DNA from: Bacillota bacterium
GTDB taxonomy: Bacteria > Bacillota > Clostridia > Christensenellales > UMGS416
Assembly (NCBI GenBank): GCA_023435705.1
Contig: JAEYRH010000016.1
Coordinates: 186,001 to 250,000 of the forward strand
Direction of reading: 5' to 3'
Length of the DNA: 64,000 nucleotides
Numbering within the stretch: the first letter of the stretch is position 1; each line of letters begins with the position of its first letter. Below the pieces are notes generated by a model. That model saw only the letters and a program-made list of their open reading frames with translations. It was not told the origin of the DNA and did no database searches. The position numbers were made by a program, and so were the translations under genes. Below, one piece after another: positions 8,489-16,871 of this stretch.

Positions 8489-9118
8489 ATGCAAAATAAG
8501 TGCGACTACAAAGTGGAACAAAACGCCTGCCTGATTACTGCGCCTGAAGACAGAGATATTTTGCCAGGCAGGCTGATGCGCCAGATGGCCGCAAATCTTG
8601 AGAAATACTACCAGCTTTTTGAGTTCTCCTGCGTGCAGGGCTATAAGGCCGTGGACGAAATGGAGGATGTTGTTGGCGTAATCGAATTACAATGCGGATT
8701 CTTCAAACGGCTAATGGGCCGGCAGGATATCTGCGTGTTTCAAAAGCTGCACCCAAGCTTTTATGAAGAGGATTATGTTCAGCTTTCCGATGAGGAAAAA
8801 GAGGCTTTCAAGGCCAACTTGCCGGAGGGTGAAGAGTTTGCGGAGGCAGACTATACGGTATCAATCCCGTCATTCTACTTCTTGATGGTAACCTCTGATG
8901 ATAGCAGGAAACTGATTGATGTATTGAATCATTTGAAGCCAAGAAGTTTCGGAGAGGTGCGGGACGCTGTGGCCACGCTCTGTGATGCAACAATTTCCGT
9001 ATTCGATGAAATTGAGATTCTCGCGGAGTATGCCAGTGACAATTTCGCCGGCATCCTGACTGAAGGCATGGATGAATGGCTGAACCCGCCTGAGCAGGTG
9101 GAGTATTTGGATATTTAA
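8489..9118 (+). CDS. Hypothetical acidic protein, 209 residues
   Basis: I do not recognise this family. The product is acidic, has no signal peptide or membrane segment, and looks like a compact cytosolic protein rich in predicted helices. Segments worth noting are PGRLMRQMAANLEKYYQLFE near residue 25, an acidic stretch of Glu/Asp around residues 95-120, and a helical C terminus ending in an exposed acidic tail. There are three or four isolated cysteines without a metal-binding pattern. It has its own near-consensus promoter and is followed about 90 bases later by fhs, with only a short GC stem (9160-9175) between, so partial read-through into fhs is possible. RBS GGAGAG at 8479-8484 is weak in spacing. 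Confidence 0.7.
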   Translation: MQNKCDYKVEQNACLITAPEDRDILPGRLMRQMAANLEKYYQLFEFSCVQGYKAVDEMEDVVGVIELQCGFFKRLMGRQDICVFQKLHPSFYEEDYVQLSDEEKEAFKANLPEGEEFAEADYTVSIPSFYFLMVTSDDSRKLIDVLNHLKPRSFGEVRDAVATLCDATISVFDEIEILAEYASDNFAGILTEGMDEWLNPPEQVEYLDI

Positions 9119-9210
9119 CATTTCTGCATGGTGCGGTTGCCAAATGGGAATACCAATGGGCGGGCTTTGGCCCGCTCTCATGATAATTGGAACAGTCCTC
9201 AGGAGGATTC

Positions 9211-10875
9211 ATGCTTTCAGACATTGAAATTGCCCGCTCGGCAAATATGCTCCCCATTGATGAGATCGCAGTAAAGCTTGGGATTGGCCAGAATGACCTG
9301 ATCCACTACGGAAGCCATATGGCTAAAGTTTCGCTTGATGCCGTTAAGCGCCATCAAGCCAATGGCTGTAATGGCAAGCTTGTCTTGGTAACAGCGATCA
9401 ATCCCACCCCTGCCGGGGAAGGAAAGACGACCACCTCCGTGGGGTTGGGCGATGGCCTTGCCCGCACCGGCAAGAGCGTGGCCATCGCTCTGAGGGAGCC
9501 TTCATTGGGCCCGGTCTTCGGCGTGAAGGGTGGCGCTGCTGGTGGCGGATATGCTCAGGCGGTGCCGATGGAAGAACTCAACCTGCACTTCACTGGTGAT
9601 ATTCATGCCGTCACCGCGGCAAACAACCTACTTTCAGCAATGCTGGATAATCATATCTTCCAGGGCAATGAGCTAGGTATCGACCTGGACACGATCACCT
9701 GGCGGCGGGCGATGGACATGAATGACCGCCAGCTCCGGCAGATTGAGTGCGGTCTTGGCAAGAACAATGGCGTGCCGCGCCACGATGGCTTTGATATCAC
9801 CGCAGCTTCTGAAGTAATGGCAGTGCTTTGCATGGCCTCTGATCCTGAAGATCTGAAGACAAGGCTTGGCCGTATTACCGTAGCAAAGGATAATTCGGGC
9901 AAACTTGTCACCGCGGCGATGCTAAACGCTCATGGAGCGATGGCGGTTCTTTTAAAGCAGGCTATCCAACCCAATCTCATTCAGACATTGGAGGGCACAC
10001 CGGTCTTTGTGCATGGAGGGCCATTTGCAAACATTGCCCACGGCTGCAACAGCATCATCGCTACCAGAGCAGCACTCGCCTCTGCCGATTGGGTGGTGAC
10101 GGAGGCTGGATTCGGCGCTGACCTGGGTGCGGAGAAGTTTCTGGATATCAAGTGTCGTGCTGCGGGTCTATGGCCATCAGTGGTGGTGATCGTGGCCACA
10201 GTGCGGGCATTGAAGTTTCATGGCGGCGTTGCAAAAGAAGACTTGAAAACACCGAGTGCTGAGGCAGTGCGGCGTGGTATGTGCAACCTGGAGCGCCATA
10301 TTCAGAATTTGAAAGGCCTTGGCTTGCCTGTTGTGGTTTCAATCAACCATTTTAATGGCGATACCGACGAGGAGCAGCAGGTGATTCTGCAGGGCTGCGC
10401 AGATATTGGGGTTGCAGCATGCCGTTGCACTGCCTGGGCCGATGGTGGGGCAGGTGCAATGGAGTTGGCGGAGGCTGTGGCAACTGCAGCCAATGAGGGG
10501 CAGCCCCGCTTCGTGTATGATGCCAGCCTCTCAATCCTTAATAAAATCGAGCTGCTTGTGAAGAATTGGTACCACGGTGCATCGGTGGAGTATTCGCCTG
10601 CTGCCGAGGCGGAAGCCGCGGCTCTTGAAGCAGCCGGATATGGCGACCTGCCCATCTGTATTGCAAAAACGCAATATTCCATCTCTGACGACGCGAAGGC
10701 AATCGGCGCACCAGAAGGGTTCACACTGAAGGTGAAAAACATCAAATTGCTTGCAGGAGCTGGCTTTGTTGTGGTGCAGTCGGGCAACATTATGAAGATG
10801 CCCGGTTTGCCGAAAAGCCCCGCTGCCGAGATGATCGACATTGATAGCCAAGGAAACATAACCGGGCTCTTTTAA
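9211..10875 (+). CDS. fhs: Formate-tetrahydrofolate ligase
   Basis: Makes 10-formyl-tetrahydrofolate from formate, THF and ATP, the entry point of formate into one-carbon metabolism and the methyl branch of the Wood-Ljungdahl pathway. The 554-residue length is standard. The nucleotide loop TPAGEGKTTTSVGL is near residue 65, followed by the family stretch LREPSLGPVFGVKGGAAGGG. The ATG at 9211 is chosen because AGGAGG at 9201-9206 sits just upstream; earlier in-frame codons are not supported. FolD, the next enzyme in the route, is encoded at 47.3 kb. Presence alone does not prove acetogenesis, since many fermenters use Fhs for purine synthesis. Confidence 0.97.
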   Translation: MLSDIEIARSANMLPIDEIAVKLGIGQNDLIHYGSHMAKVSLDAVKRHQANGCNGKLVLVTAINPTPAGEGKTTTSVGLGDGLARTGKSVAIALREPSLGPVFGVKGGAAGGGYAQAVPMEELNLHFTGDIHAVTAANNLLSAMLDNHIFQGNELGIDLDTITWRRAMDMNDRQLRQIECGLGKNNGVPRHDGFDITAASEVMAVLCMASDPEDLKTRLGRITVAKDNSGKLVTAAMLNAHGAMAVLLKQAIQPNLIQTLEGTPVFVHGGPFANIAHGCNSIIATRAALASADWVVTEAGFGADLGAEKFLDIKCRAAGLWPSVVVIVATVRALKFHGGVAKEDLKTPSAEAVRRGMCNLERHIQNLKGLGLPVVVSINHFNGDTDEEQQVILQGCADIGVAACRCTAWADGGAGAMELAEAVATAANEGQPRFVYDASLSILNKIELLVKNWYHGASVEYSPAAEAEAAALEAAGYGDLPICIAKTQYSISDDAKAIGAPEGFTLKVKNIKLLAGAGFVVVQSGNIMKMPGLPKSPAAEMIDIDSQGNITGLF

Positions 10876-10883
10876 TGAAGAAT

Positions 10884-10918
10884 GCCGGAAGCATGGATAC
10901 TTTGCTTCCGGCTTATTT
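10884..10918 (+). terminator. Terminator of fhs
   Basis: GCCGGAAGCA (10884-10893) pairs perfectly with TGCTTCCGGC (10903-10912) and is followed by TTATTTTA. It lies between fhs and the convergent nitroreductase. Confidence 0.85.
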
Positions 10919-10933
10919 TAACTGGATGTATGT

Positions 10934-11665
10934 CTATTTCTTTCCAACCGTTGCCACATATACCAAAAAGCGGCCTACGCCATCGAGCCCAAGGGCTTCG
11001 TTGGCAGCTTCATCGCCGAACGCCGCGATGGCGCATGCACCGCAGCCGATGGACTCTGCGGCAAGAAGAAGGTTCTGGCAAGCATGGCCGGCATCCAGAT
11101 GCAGGTAGCGGTAGCCCCGCTCTCCATAACGGAAATACATTCTCTCAACCGCTGCTGTCCAGAAAACTGAAATTGCAGATGTGGATACCATCGCATGGCC
11201 CAAACAGGCGGCTGTGAGCCGCTCGGTAATTTCAGCTGACAAGTCCACCACTGCAAGGCTGTGTTGCAATGCAACAAAGCGGTAGAGCCCCGGCATGATC
11301 CCTTGCACCCGATTAACAAGCACATAGGTCTCAAATGCATGACGTGCGCCAGCAGAGGGCACCGTGCGCAAAGTGTGTTTGGGGAATGCCTGCTGCACCC
11401 CTTGACAGCACCATAACAAATAGGACAGCTCGGCTAATGATATGGATTCATCTGAGTAGCTGCGCAATGACCGGCGATGCTCAATCGCATCCACCAGTGA
11501 CATGGAGCTTGCCTGAGCCACGTGATGATCTGGAAGAGCAATCAGTTCCTCTCCTGGCGCAACCGGGATTTCCAGCGGCGGTTGTATGCCACCGCTGCGC
11601 TGCGGTGCATCATCCATGACACCATATGTAGTCAACTCCATGAATTTTCTGCCGGCTCCACGCAT
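10934..11665 (-). CDS. SagB-type nitroreductase-fold oxidoreductase
   Basis: A 243-residue flavoprotein of the SagB/ThcOx branch of the nitroreductase family. It has the FMN-phosphate contact pattern EHRRSLRSYSDESISLAEL near residue 62, the central PSAGARHAFETYVL, and the C-terminal GHACQNLLLAAESIGCGAC. In azole-forming peptide clusters this branch oxidises azolines, but there is no YcaO cyclodehydratase or precursor peptide nearby, so a stand-alone oxidoreductase is likely. The ATG at 11665 has GGAAG about 10 bases upstream. It is a lone reverse-strand gene between fhs and ireB. Substrate unknown. Confidence 0.85.
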   Translation of the reverse strand: MRGAGRKFMELTTYGVMDDAPQRSGGIQPPLEIPVAPGEELIALPDHHVAQASSMSLVDAIEHRRSLRSYSDESISLAELSYLLWCCQGVQQAFPKHTLRTVPSAGARHAFETYVLVNRVQGIMPGLYRFVALQHSLAVVDLSAEITERLTAACLGHAMVSTSAISVFWTAAVERMYFRYGERGYRYLHLDAGHACQNLLLAAESIGCGACAIAAFGDEAANEALGLDGVGRFLVYVATVGKK

Positions 11666-11760
11666 TGATCCACTTCCTTCGACACAGTGTTATCGTGCCG
11701 CCTCTATTTGCTTGCCATTATAGCAAATACCATAATTCCCAGCAATTGCCTTGTATTTGA

Positions 11761-11789
11761 TTGCATTGACTGGTAAATCTTTGTATAAT
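11761..11789 (+). promoter_or_regulatory. Promoter of the ireB-ruvX cluster
   Basis: Perfect TATAAT (11784-11789) with a weak TTGCAT (11761-11766) at a 17-base spacing; TTGACT at 11766-11771 is too close. GGAGGTGA at 11803-11810 follows before the ireB ATG. Confidence 0.6.
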
Positions 11790-11816
11790 AGACAAAAGCC
11801 GTGGAGGTGACCCCTT

Positions 11817-12089
11817 ATGGGCTTTGATATGGATAAGACAATGCAATTCAGGCCAGAGCGCGAAGTGGAAACGGTTTCCGAAATCCTTTCCAGCGTATAT
11901 GCTGCGCTTAAGGAGCGGGGATACGACCCTATCAATCAGCTCGTTGGTTATATCATGAGCGGAGACCCCACTTATGTGACCAGCCACAACAACGCCCGAT
12001 ACCTGATTCGTCGGTTGGAACGCGATGAAATCCTGGAGGAGCTGGTGCGCTTCTATCTGAAATCGCTGGATGAGAAGGCCGGGAAATAA
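11817..12089 (+). CDS. ireB: IreB family regulatory phosphoprotein (UPF0297/YrzL)
   Basis: A 90-residue protein matching the IreB/UPF0297 family, whose Enterococcus member is a substrate of the PASTA kinase IreK and dampens cephalosporin resistance. It has the N-terminal DKTMQF, with the threonine region that is phosphorylated in the family, and the conserved GYDPINQLVGYIMSGDP and TSHNNAR segments. It is first in a cluster with ruvX and a DUF1292 gene, as in B. subtilis (yrzL-yrrK-yrzB), but here an aldo/keto reductase sits between. GGAGGTGA is 6 bases upstream of the ATG. The kinase is not in the window. Confidence 0.93.
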   Translation: MGFDMDKTMQFRPEREVETVSEILSSVYAALKERGYDPINQLVGYIMSGDPTYVTSHNNARYLIRRLERDEILEELVRFYLKSLDEKAGK

Positions 12090-12092
12090 GGC

Positions 12093-13034
12093 TTGGAGCA
12101 TCTGGATCTGCTGCCCGGCATGAAGGTTAGCCGGCTGTGCTATGGAACACTGACCATCGGGCCCTTGCAACGGAATCTGTCCGTGGCGGAGGGTGGCAGG
12201 CTTTTGATACATGCCCTGCAAAAGGGCATTCTTTTTTTTGACACTGCCGAGCTCTATGGCACATACCCACACATCCGGATGATGCTTGCGGAGTGCCCAG
12301 GAGCTGTGATCGCAACCAAATCCTATGCATGGAACCGCGAAACCGCAGAGGAATCCTTTGCAAAGGCGGCCAAGGGGATTGGGCGGGAATACGTGGATAT
12401 TTTCCTGCTCCACGAGCAAGAGAGTATTCACACAATCAGAGGCCACTGGGAAGCGCTGGAGCACCTGATCCGACTGAAGGAGCGCGGTTTGATTGGCGCG
12501 GTAGGCCTCTCCACTCATTCGCTGGATGCGGCCCGCGCGGCGCTCCGGTTCCCAGAGATCCAGGTGGTGCATCCCCTGATTAACATGCGCGGCATTGGCA
12601 TCCAGGGCGGTACTCGGGATGAGATGGCAGCGGCTATTGCAAACCTATCCGGTGCCGGGCGGGGTGTCTATGCGATGAAAGCGCTGGGCGGTGGCCACCT
12701 GATCAAAAACAGACGCGAAGCCATTGCTTGGACGCTCTCGTTGCCTGGTGTGAAATCGGTGGCGGTTGGGATGCAGTCGGAAGCAGAAATCGACTATAAC
12801 GCTGCATTGTTTGAAGGCTTGGAGCCATCGGATGACCTGGAACGGGCCACTGACGGCACGCAGCGCCGCTTACTGGTGCATGATTGGTGCCGTGGTTGTG
12901 GTTGTTGCGCGGAAGCATGCAAGTCCAACGCGATTTGTGTGATCGATGGCAGGGCTGTTGTAGACCATGAAAAATGCGTGAGATGTGGTTATTGCGCGGC
13001 GGCATGCCCCGATTTCTGCATCAAGGTGATTTGA
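12093..13034 (+). CDS. Aldo/keto reductase with C-terminal ferredoxin domain
   Basis: A 313-residue fusion of an aldo/keto reductase barrel (about 1-255) and a bacterial 2x[4Fe-4S] domain (about 260-313). The usual AKR tetrad is visible as D50 and Y55 (FDTAELYG), K76 (IATKS) and H107 (FLLHE). The ferredoxin part has CRGCGCCAEAC and CVRCGYCAAACP, each of the C-x2-C-x2-C-x3-C type. The start is taken as TTG at 12093, 3 bases after ireB; an ATG at 12120 would cut into the barrel's first strand. The electron partner and substrate are unknown. Its place between ireB and ruvX is an insertion relative to the B. subtilis order. Confidence 0.88.
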   Translation: MEHLDLLPGMKVSRLCYGTLTIGPLQRNLSVAEGGRLLIHALQKGILFFDTAELYGTYPHIRMMLAECPGAVIATKSYAWNRETAEESFAKAAKGIGREYVDIFLLHEQESIHTIRGHWEALEHLIRLKERGLIGAVGLSTHSLDAARAALRFPEIQVVHPLINMRGIGIQGGTRDEMAAAIANLSGAGRGVYAMKALGGGHLIKNRREAIAWTLSLPGVKSVAVGMQSEAEIDYNAALFEGLEPSDDLERATDGTQRRLLVHDWCRGCGCCAEACKSNAICVIDGRAVVDHEKCVRCGYCAAACPDFCIKVI

Positions 13035-13061
13035 AGAAGGGGGAGAGGCGTTCTGCGTATC

Positions 13062-13502
13062 ATGGCGCTGGATGTTGGGGATAAAAGAATAGGGATCGCC
13101 ATGAGCGACCCCTTGGCTTTCGGGGCGAACCCCATTGAGACTTATACTCGCCGGGAGCCCAGCCAGGATTACCAATACATTGCAAAGCTCGCCCGTGAAT
13201 ATGGCGTTGAGCTTGTGCTTCTGGGATGGCCCCGCAACATGAACGGCACCGAAGGGCCCCGTTGCGAGGCTACCTCGCAGTTTGGCATGGAGTTGGAGCA
13301 GCATCTCAGCTGCCCGATCGATGTGTTCGATGAGAGATTGACTACTGCCGCCGCAGAGCGTATTCTGCTGGAAGCAGATATGAGCCGGGAAAAGCGCAAA
13401 AAGGTCATTGACAAGATGGCCGCTGTGGTTTTTTTACAAGGTTATCTGGATGCAAAGGCATACTTAAGAAGGAGGGAACCCCCATGGAAGACGAAAGGGT
13501 AA
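13062..13502 (+). CDS. ruvX: RuvX/YqgF Holliday junction resolvase-like nuclease
   Basis: RNase H-fold protein (YrrK/YqgF) implicated in pre-16S rRNA 5' processing or junction resolution. The N-terminal ALDVGDKRIGIAMSDP carries the first catalytic Asp, VLLGWPRNMNG the middle motif, and VFDERLTTAAAE the acidic/Arg site. Homologues start about three residues earlier (Met-Arg-Ile-hydrophobic-Gly/Ala-Leu-Asp). Here the codons before ATG 13062 read CTG-CGT-ATC, and GGGAGAGG (13041-13048) is 4 bases from that CTG but 13 from the ATG. A CTG start at 13053 is therefore possible. It overlaps the next gene by 19 bases. Confidence 0.93.
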   Translation: MALDVGDKRIGIAMSDPLAFGANPIETYTRREPSQDYQYIAKLAREYGVELVLLGWPRNMNGTEGPRCEATSQFGMELEQHLSCPIDVFDERLTTAAAERILLEADMSREKRKKVIDKMAAVVFLQGYLDAKAYLRRREPPWKTKG

Positions 13503-13771
13503 TTGAGCTCGTTGATGACGAGGGCGGAAAAGAACGGTTTATCCTCATTGCGACGATTGAGCATGACAACCGTGATTTTGCCATCATGACGCCGGAAGAA
13601 GAAAACGAAGACGACGAAGAGCAGGCCATTGTAATCCTGGAGATGATCGGCGATGACAACAGCGACGAAATGGAGCTGGTCAGCGTGGACGATGACGATC
13701 TGGCCGAAGCCGTCTTCAACAAGTACATGGAAATGGTGGAAGAGGAAGAAGAGGGCGAGAGCGAGGAATAA
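13484..13771 (+). CDS. DUF1292 family acidic protein (YrzB-like)
   Basis: A 95-residue, strongly acidic protein of the DUF1292 family, which sits after ireB-ruvX in many Bacillota. The pattern ELVDDEGGKERFILIATIEH and the Tyr/Phe-Ala-Ile-Met/Leu strand FAIMTPEE fit the family; the C terminus is a run of glutamates. No biochemical role is established. AAGGAGGG about 8 bases upstream supports the start inside the ruvX tail. A hairpin follows the stop. Confidence 0.88.
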   Translation: MEDERVIELVDDEGGKERFILIATIEHDNRDFAIMTPEEENEDDEEQAIVILEMIGDDNSDEMELVSVDDDDLAEAVFNKYMEMVEEEEEGESEE

Positions 13772-13807
13772 TCCTTCTCAAGAGAACTTTTTCAAAAGAC
13801 AACAAGC

Positions 13808-13830
13808 AGGGAGAGCCATTAGGCTCTCCT
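13808..13830. terminator. Hairpin between DUF1292 gene and rqcH
   Basis: GGAGAGCC (13810-13817) pairs with GGCTCTCC (13822-13829) around ATTA, between convergent genes; it could serve either strand, although T-tracts are short. Confidence 0.65.
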
Positions 13831-13841
13831 TGCATCATTCA

Positions 13842-15596
13842 TTATTCTGATATCAGCTCTATTTTCTGTATCATCTCTTCGCTTGGTGTCAGGGTGAGTG
13901 TCCGGTTGGTCAGGTAGATCACGAAACCGGGCTTTGCGCCGGCAGGCTTTTTGACATTTCGCTTTTGTGTGTAATCCACCGGCACACCGGAGGATTCCCT
14001 TGCTTTGCTGTAGTAGGCCGCCAGCAACGCGCCTGTGTGCAGCGCCTCGTCGGACACTGCGCCTGCTTTGGCCTTGATGATGATATGAGAGCCGGGAATT
14101 TGTTTGGTGTGCATCCAGACGTCATCGTTATAAGCCAGTTTTGTAGTCAGATAATCATTTTGTGTGTTGTTGCGGCCCACAAAAATATCGTATCCGTCGG
14201 AAGATCTGTAGTGCCTGGGTTTGCTGGGGGTGATTTTCTTGCGGGAGCGGGCGGCTGCTTCCTTAAGGTATCCCTGCTCAGCCAATTCTGCGCGGATCTC
14301 ATCCAGATCGCCTTCTGTCATACTCAGCTCAATGTTGCTTAGCTGACTTTCCAGATATGCAATCTCCTGTGTGGTCGCTTCCAGCTGGATCGTGAGCTTT
14401 TCCTGTGCGGTCTTTGCCTTTGTATAGCGCTTGTAGTATTGCTGGGCATTGTCTGAAGGAGACAGTGTGGGATCCAGTTCAATCGCCAGCGTTTCTCCCT
14501 CTTCTGAGTAATAATTCAAGACTTCCACAGATTTCTGGCCTCGTTGCACCGCGTGCAGGTTGGCAGTCAGCAGCTCACCCTTAAGCCTCCACATTTCCAT
14601 GTTCTCTGACTTAAGCAGATCTTCGCCTTGCTTCTCATGTTTCTTTTTGGCGCGGTTCAAAGCAGCGTTAAGGGCCTGCGTCATAGCGGCGCTGCTTTGT
14701 TTGAGCCGCTCTTTGCGATCCCTGTCGGCATAAAAAGCTTCGGCAGCTTCCGAAATGCTGGAATGTTCCCGTTGCTCGAAAGCCAACACACTGCGGAAGG
14801 GGAGAAAGTCAATCGTCTCGCCATCGCGCATCAATGCAACCGGTGTGAACCTTCCATTCTTTATGGCAGAAAACTTTATTGCAAGAGCATCCGCACCGTC
14901 ACGTAAGTTGACATCTGAAAACTCGCAAGAGGCCAACACGGGGTTCAGGCCGGATGCGGCCAGCAGCTCCTTGGCCGTGGCTTGCGCCAAGCCTGTCAGG
15001 TTGTCGCACAATGTTTGCCATAGGGGCTTCTCGCAGCTTGCGGCCAGCAAATGCAACAACTCATGGGCGTCCAGCACCAGTGGGTCTTTTTTGCCCTGGA
15101 CCGGTGGGTATTCGTAAGGGATGCCAGGCAGTACTTCACGCACACGGCTTTTCTCCTCCGTGACGCGCTTCAGGCTGTCCACAATTGTGCCGTCGGGCTG
15201 CACAAGCACGGCGTTGCTGTGGCGGCCCATCACCTCCACATGCAGTATGAGCTCACCGGTCAGGCCCAGCTCATCGATCACGCCAAATCTGATATCCAGC
15301 ACGCGCTCCATCCCCAATTGGGTCACAGAGAGCACCTTGCCACCGATCAGATGTTTGCGCAGCAGCATGCAAAACATCGGTGCCCGGTCAGGGTTTTGTT
15401 TGGAGTGCTGCGTCAAGTGAACCCGCGCATGGTTGGCCGATGCAGAAACCAAAAGCCTGTGGTTTTTGTAATTATTGCGGATCAACAGGTGTATCTCATC
15501 GCGCTCCGGTTGAAGCACCTTCTCCACCCGGCCACCTACGATTGTTTCATTGAGCTCCACCGCAACCGCGCGCATCGCCACGCCGTCAAAGGGCAT
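13842..15596 (-). CDS. rqcH: RqcH/Rqc2 (NFACT family) ribosome quality control protein
   Basis: Binds stalled 50S-peptidyl-tRNA complexes and recruits tRNA-Ala to add C-terminal alanine tails that mark the chain for degradation; older annotations call it fibronectin-binding protein. The 584-residue length fits. It starts MPFDGVAMRAV, followed by the NFACT-N domain, a central coiled-coil (about 290-430) and the C-terminal NFACT-R domain with IFVGRNNTQNDYLTTKLA and DVWMHTKQIPGSH. Start at 15596 is set by GGAGG 8 bases upstream and by homology; the frame continues upstream without support. It diverges from gerM. Confidence 0.94.
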   Translation of the reverse strand: MPFDGVAMRAVAVELNETIVGGRVEKVLQPERDEIHLLIRNNYKNHRLLVSASANHARVHLTQHSKQNPDRAPMFCMLLRKHLIGGKVLSVTQLGMERVLDIRFGVIDELGLTGELILHVEVMGRHSNAVLVQPDGTIVDSLKRVTEEKSRVREVLPGIPYEYPPVQGKKDPLVLDAHELLHLLAASCEKPLWQTLCDNLTGLAQATAKELLAASGLNPVLASCEFSDVNLRDGADALAIKFSAIKNGRFTPVALMRDGETIDFLPFRSVLAFEQREHSSISEAAEAFYADRDRKERLKQSSAAMTQALNAALNRAKKKHEKQGEDLLKSENMEMWRLKGELLTANLHAVQRGQKSVEVLNYYSEEGETLAIELDPTLSPSDNAQQYYKRYTKAKTAQEKLTIQLEATTQEIAYLESQLSNIELSMTEGDLDEIRAELAEQGYLKEAAARSRKKITPSKPRHYRSSDGYDIFVGRNNTQNDYLTTKLAYNDDVWMHTKQIPGSHIIIKAKAGAVSDEALHTGALLAAYYSKARESSGVPVDYTQKRNVKKPAGAKPGFVIYLTNRTLTLTPSEEMIQKIELISE

Positions 15597-15632
15597 AAGC
15601 AATTCCTCCGAGGATTTATGGTAACACTGGTG

Positions 15633-15661
15633 ATTATACCTGATTCCCATGCACACGGCAA
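15633..15661 (-). promoter_or_regulatory. Sigma-A promoter of rqcH
   Basis: On the reverse strand TTGCCG (15656-15661), 17-base spacer, TATAAT (15633-15638). An 8-bp dyad, ACACTGGT (15624-15631) with ACCAGTGT (15665-15672), flanks it and could be an operator shared with gerM. Confidence 0.65.
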
Positions 15662-15673
15662 ACAACCAGTGTC

Positions 15674-15700
15674 ATACCTACACAACCCCAGTCATATGAA
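15674..15700 (+). promoter_or_regulatory. Possible sigma-E promoter of gerM
   Basis: ATA (15674-15676), 16-base gap, CATATGAA (15693-15700), resembling the sigma-E layout of ATA and CATACAnT. The -10 match is partial. B. subtilis gerM is a mother-cell gene, which makes the reading plausible. Confidence 0.3.
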
Positions 15701-15733
15701 TACCTAGAGACGTTTGCGAGGAGGTTGTTCAGG

Positions 15734-16699
15734 ATGGCGCGCCGAGTGATTGTGTGGGTGATGGTGCTCCTCACGGTGGTGCTTCTGTTCAGCGGATGCG
15801 GCAAAAAGCCGGAGGCCGATGTGCAGACAAATACACAGCCCGAAGAGAATGATGTAAATGTCCGAAAGACAGTTCTGTATTTCCGTGATGCCAGCGGCTA
15901 TCTCGTGCCGGTGATGAAGAAGATACCGGTTGAAGAGGGGATTGCCAAAGCCGCTCTCAGCTGTCTGATTGCCGGTACCGATGAGGACACAAAGCTTGCG
16001 GCCATCGGTGTGATAGCGCCAGTGCCTGCCGGCACCAAGATCGATCTTGATATTGCGGGCGGCAAAGCAACGGTCAACCTTAAGATGGCAAAGAAATGTG
16101 ATGACAAAGCATCGGAGGAGGCCATGGTCACCTCGGTGGTCAACACGCTGCTGGAGTTTGCCACGGTTGACAAGGTCTCCGTACAGATCAACGGGCAGGC
16201 TGTGGCCAAGCTGCCAAATGGCGCTGAGGTGAAAGATGTATACACCTCTCCGGTGCTCAACATTGAGCCTGCCGGTGCACCGGGCTCAGCAGACGGCAAG
16301 CTGGAGCTTTGTTTCTCCAATGAGGCGGGGAGGCTGTTGGTGCCGATATATCGCGTGGCCGGTGACAACGTGAGTCTTGCCAACACTCTGGCTGAGATGA
16401 TGAAACCGGCAGAGGGCTCCGGGCTGGCATCGGTGTTCCCACCCTCCTGCGAAGTGCTTGGAGTAAAGATATCTGATGAAGGCGTTGCAACCATTGAGTT
16501 GAGTAGTGAGTTTTCTTCTATCTCCGATTCCCCCGCCATGGAGGCAATGGCGTTGCGGGCAATCGGCGTGGTCTGCAAGCAATTCCACGGGGTGAAGGAA
16601 TACAAAATTGTTGCCGGCGGCAAGGCCTATGAGCCGACGGTCTCCACCTCTGCGACAACCACAGCCAAATCCGGTGATTTCTTAAACTACTATGACTGA
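15734..16699 (+). CDS. gerM: GerM-type lipoprotein with two GerMN domains
   Basis: Sporulation/germination lipoprotein; in B. subtilis GerM helps SpoIIQ localise and supports engulfment. The 321-residue product has a basic start, a hydrophobic segment and a lipobox LLFSGC with the lipidated cysteine near residue 22. Two GerMN repeats follow (about 45-165 and 185-305), each ending in a VKxY/VSVQINGQ-type strand. GAGGAGG at 15718-15724 is 9 bases before the ATG; the in-frame TTG at 15725 abuts the site and is rejected. It precedes rph-rdgB-ysnB exactly as in B. subtilis, although a terminator separates it from rph here. Confidence 0.92.
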   Translation: MARRVIVWVMVLLTVVLLFSGCGKKPEADVQTNTQPEENDVNVRKTVLYFRDASGYLVPVMKKIPVEEGIAKAALSCLIAGTDEDTKLAAIGVIAPVPAGTKIDLDIAGGKATVNLKMAKKCDDKASEEAMVTSVVNTLLEFATVDKVSVQINGQAVAKLPNGAEVKDVYTSPVLNIEPAGAPGSADGKLELCFSNEAGRLLVPIYRVAGDNVSLANTLAEMMKPAEGSGLASVFPPSCEVLGVKISDEGVATIELSSEFSSISDSPAMEAMALRAIGVVCKQFHGVKEYKIVAGGKAYEPTVSTSATTTAKSGDFLNYYD

Positions 16700-16748
16700 G
16701 TAGAAGTTGTATATATCCAGGTGATCAATCGGGCGCTGCCCATCCATT

Positions 16749-16780
16749 TACCCCCTCTCAAACGGAGGGGGTATTTGTTT
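16749..16780 (+). terminator. Terminator of gerM
   Basis: TACCCCCTC (16749-16757) pairs with GAGGGGGTA (16765-16773) around a 7-base loop and is followed by TTTGTTT. Confidence 0.85.
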
Positions 16781-16786
16781 GAGGGG

Positions 16787-16815
16787 TTGACTTTCCCGGC
16801 CGTTTCCCTTATTTT
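16787..16815 (+). promoter_or_regulatory. Promoter of rph-rdgB-ysnB
   Basis: TTGACT (16787-16792), 17-base spacer, TATTTT (16810-16815), directly after the gerM terminator. Confidence 0.6.
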
Positions 16816-16871
16816 GTGCGTATCACCCGGTAGATGCCGGAGATAATCTGTGATTCGAATGAGGCCAGAAT

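Noticed and set aside
9119..9210. Possible ZTP or THF riboswitch upstream of fhs
   Set aside because: Such elements often precede fhs, but the 92-base gap lacks their conserved cores; only a 6-bp GC stem at 9160-9175 is present.
10934..11665. SagB-like gene as a marker of an azole peptide cluster
   Set aside because: No YcaO, SagC-type partner, protease, exporter or precursor peptide lies nearby.
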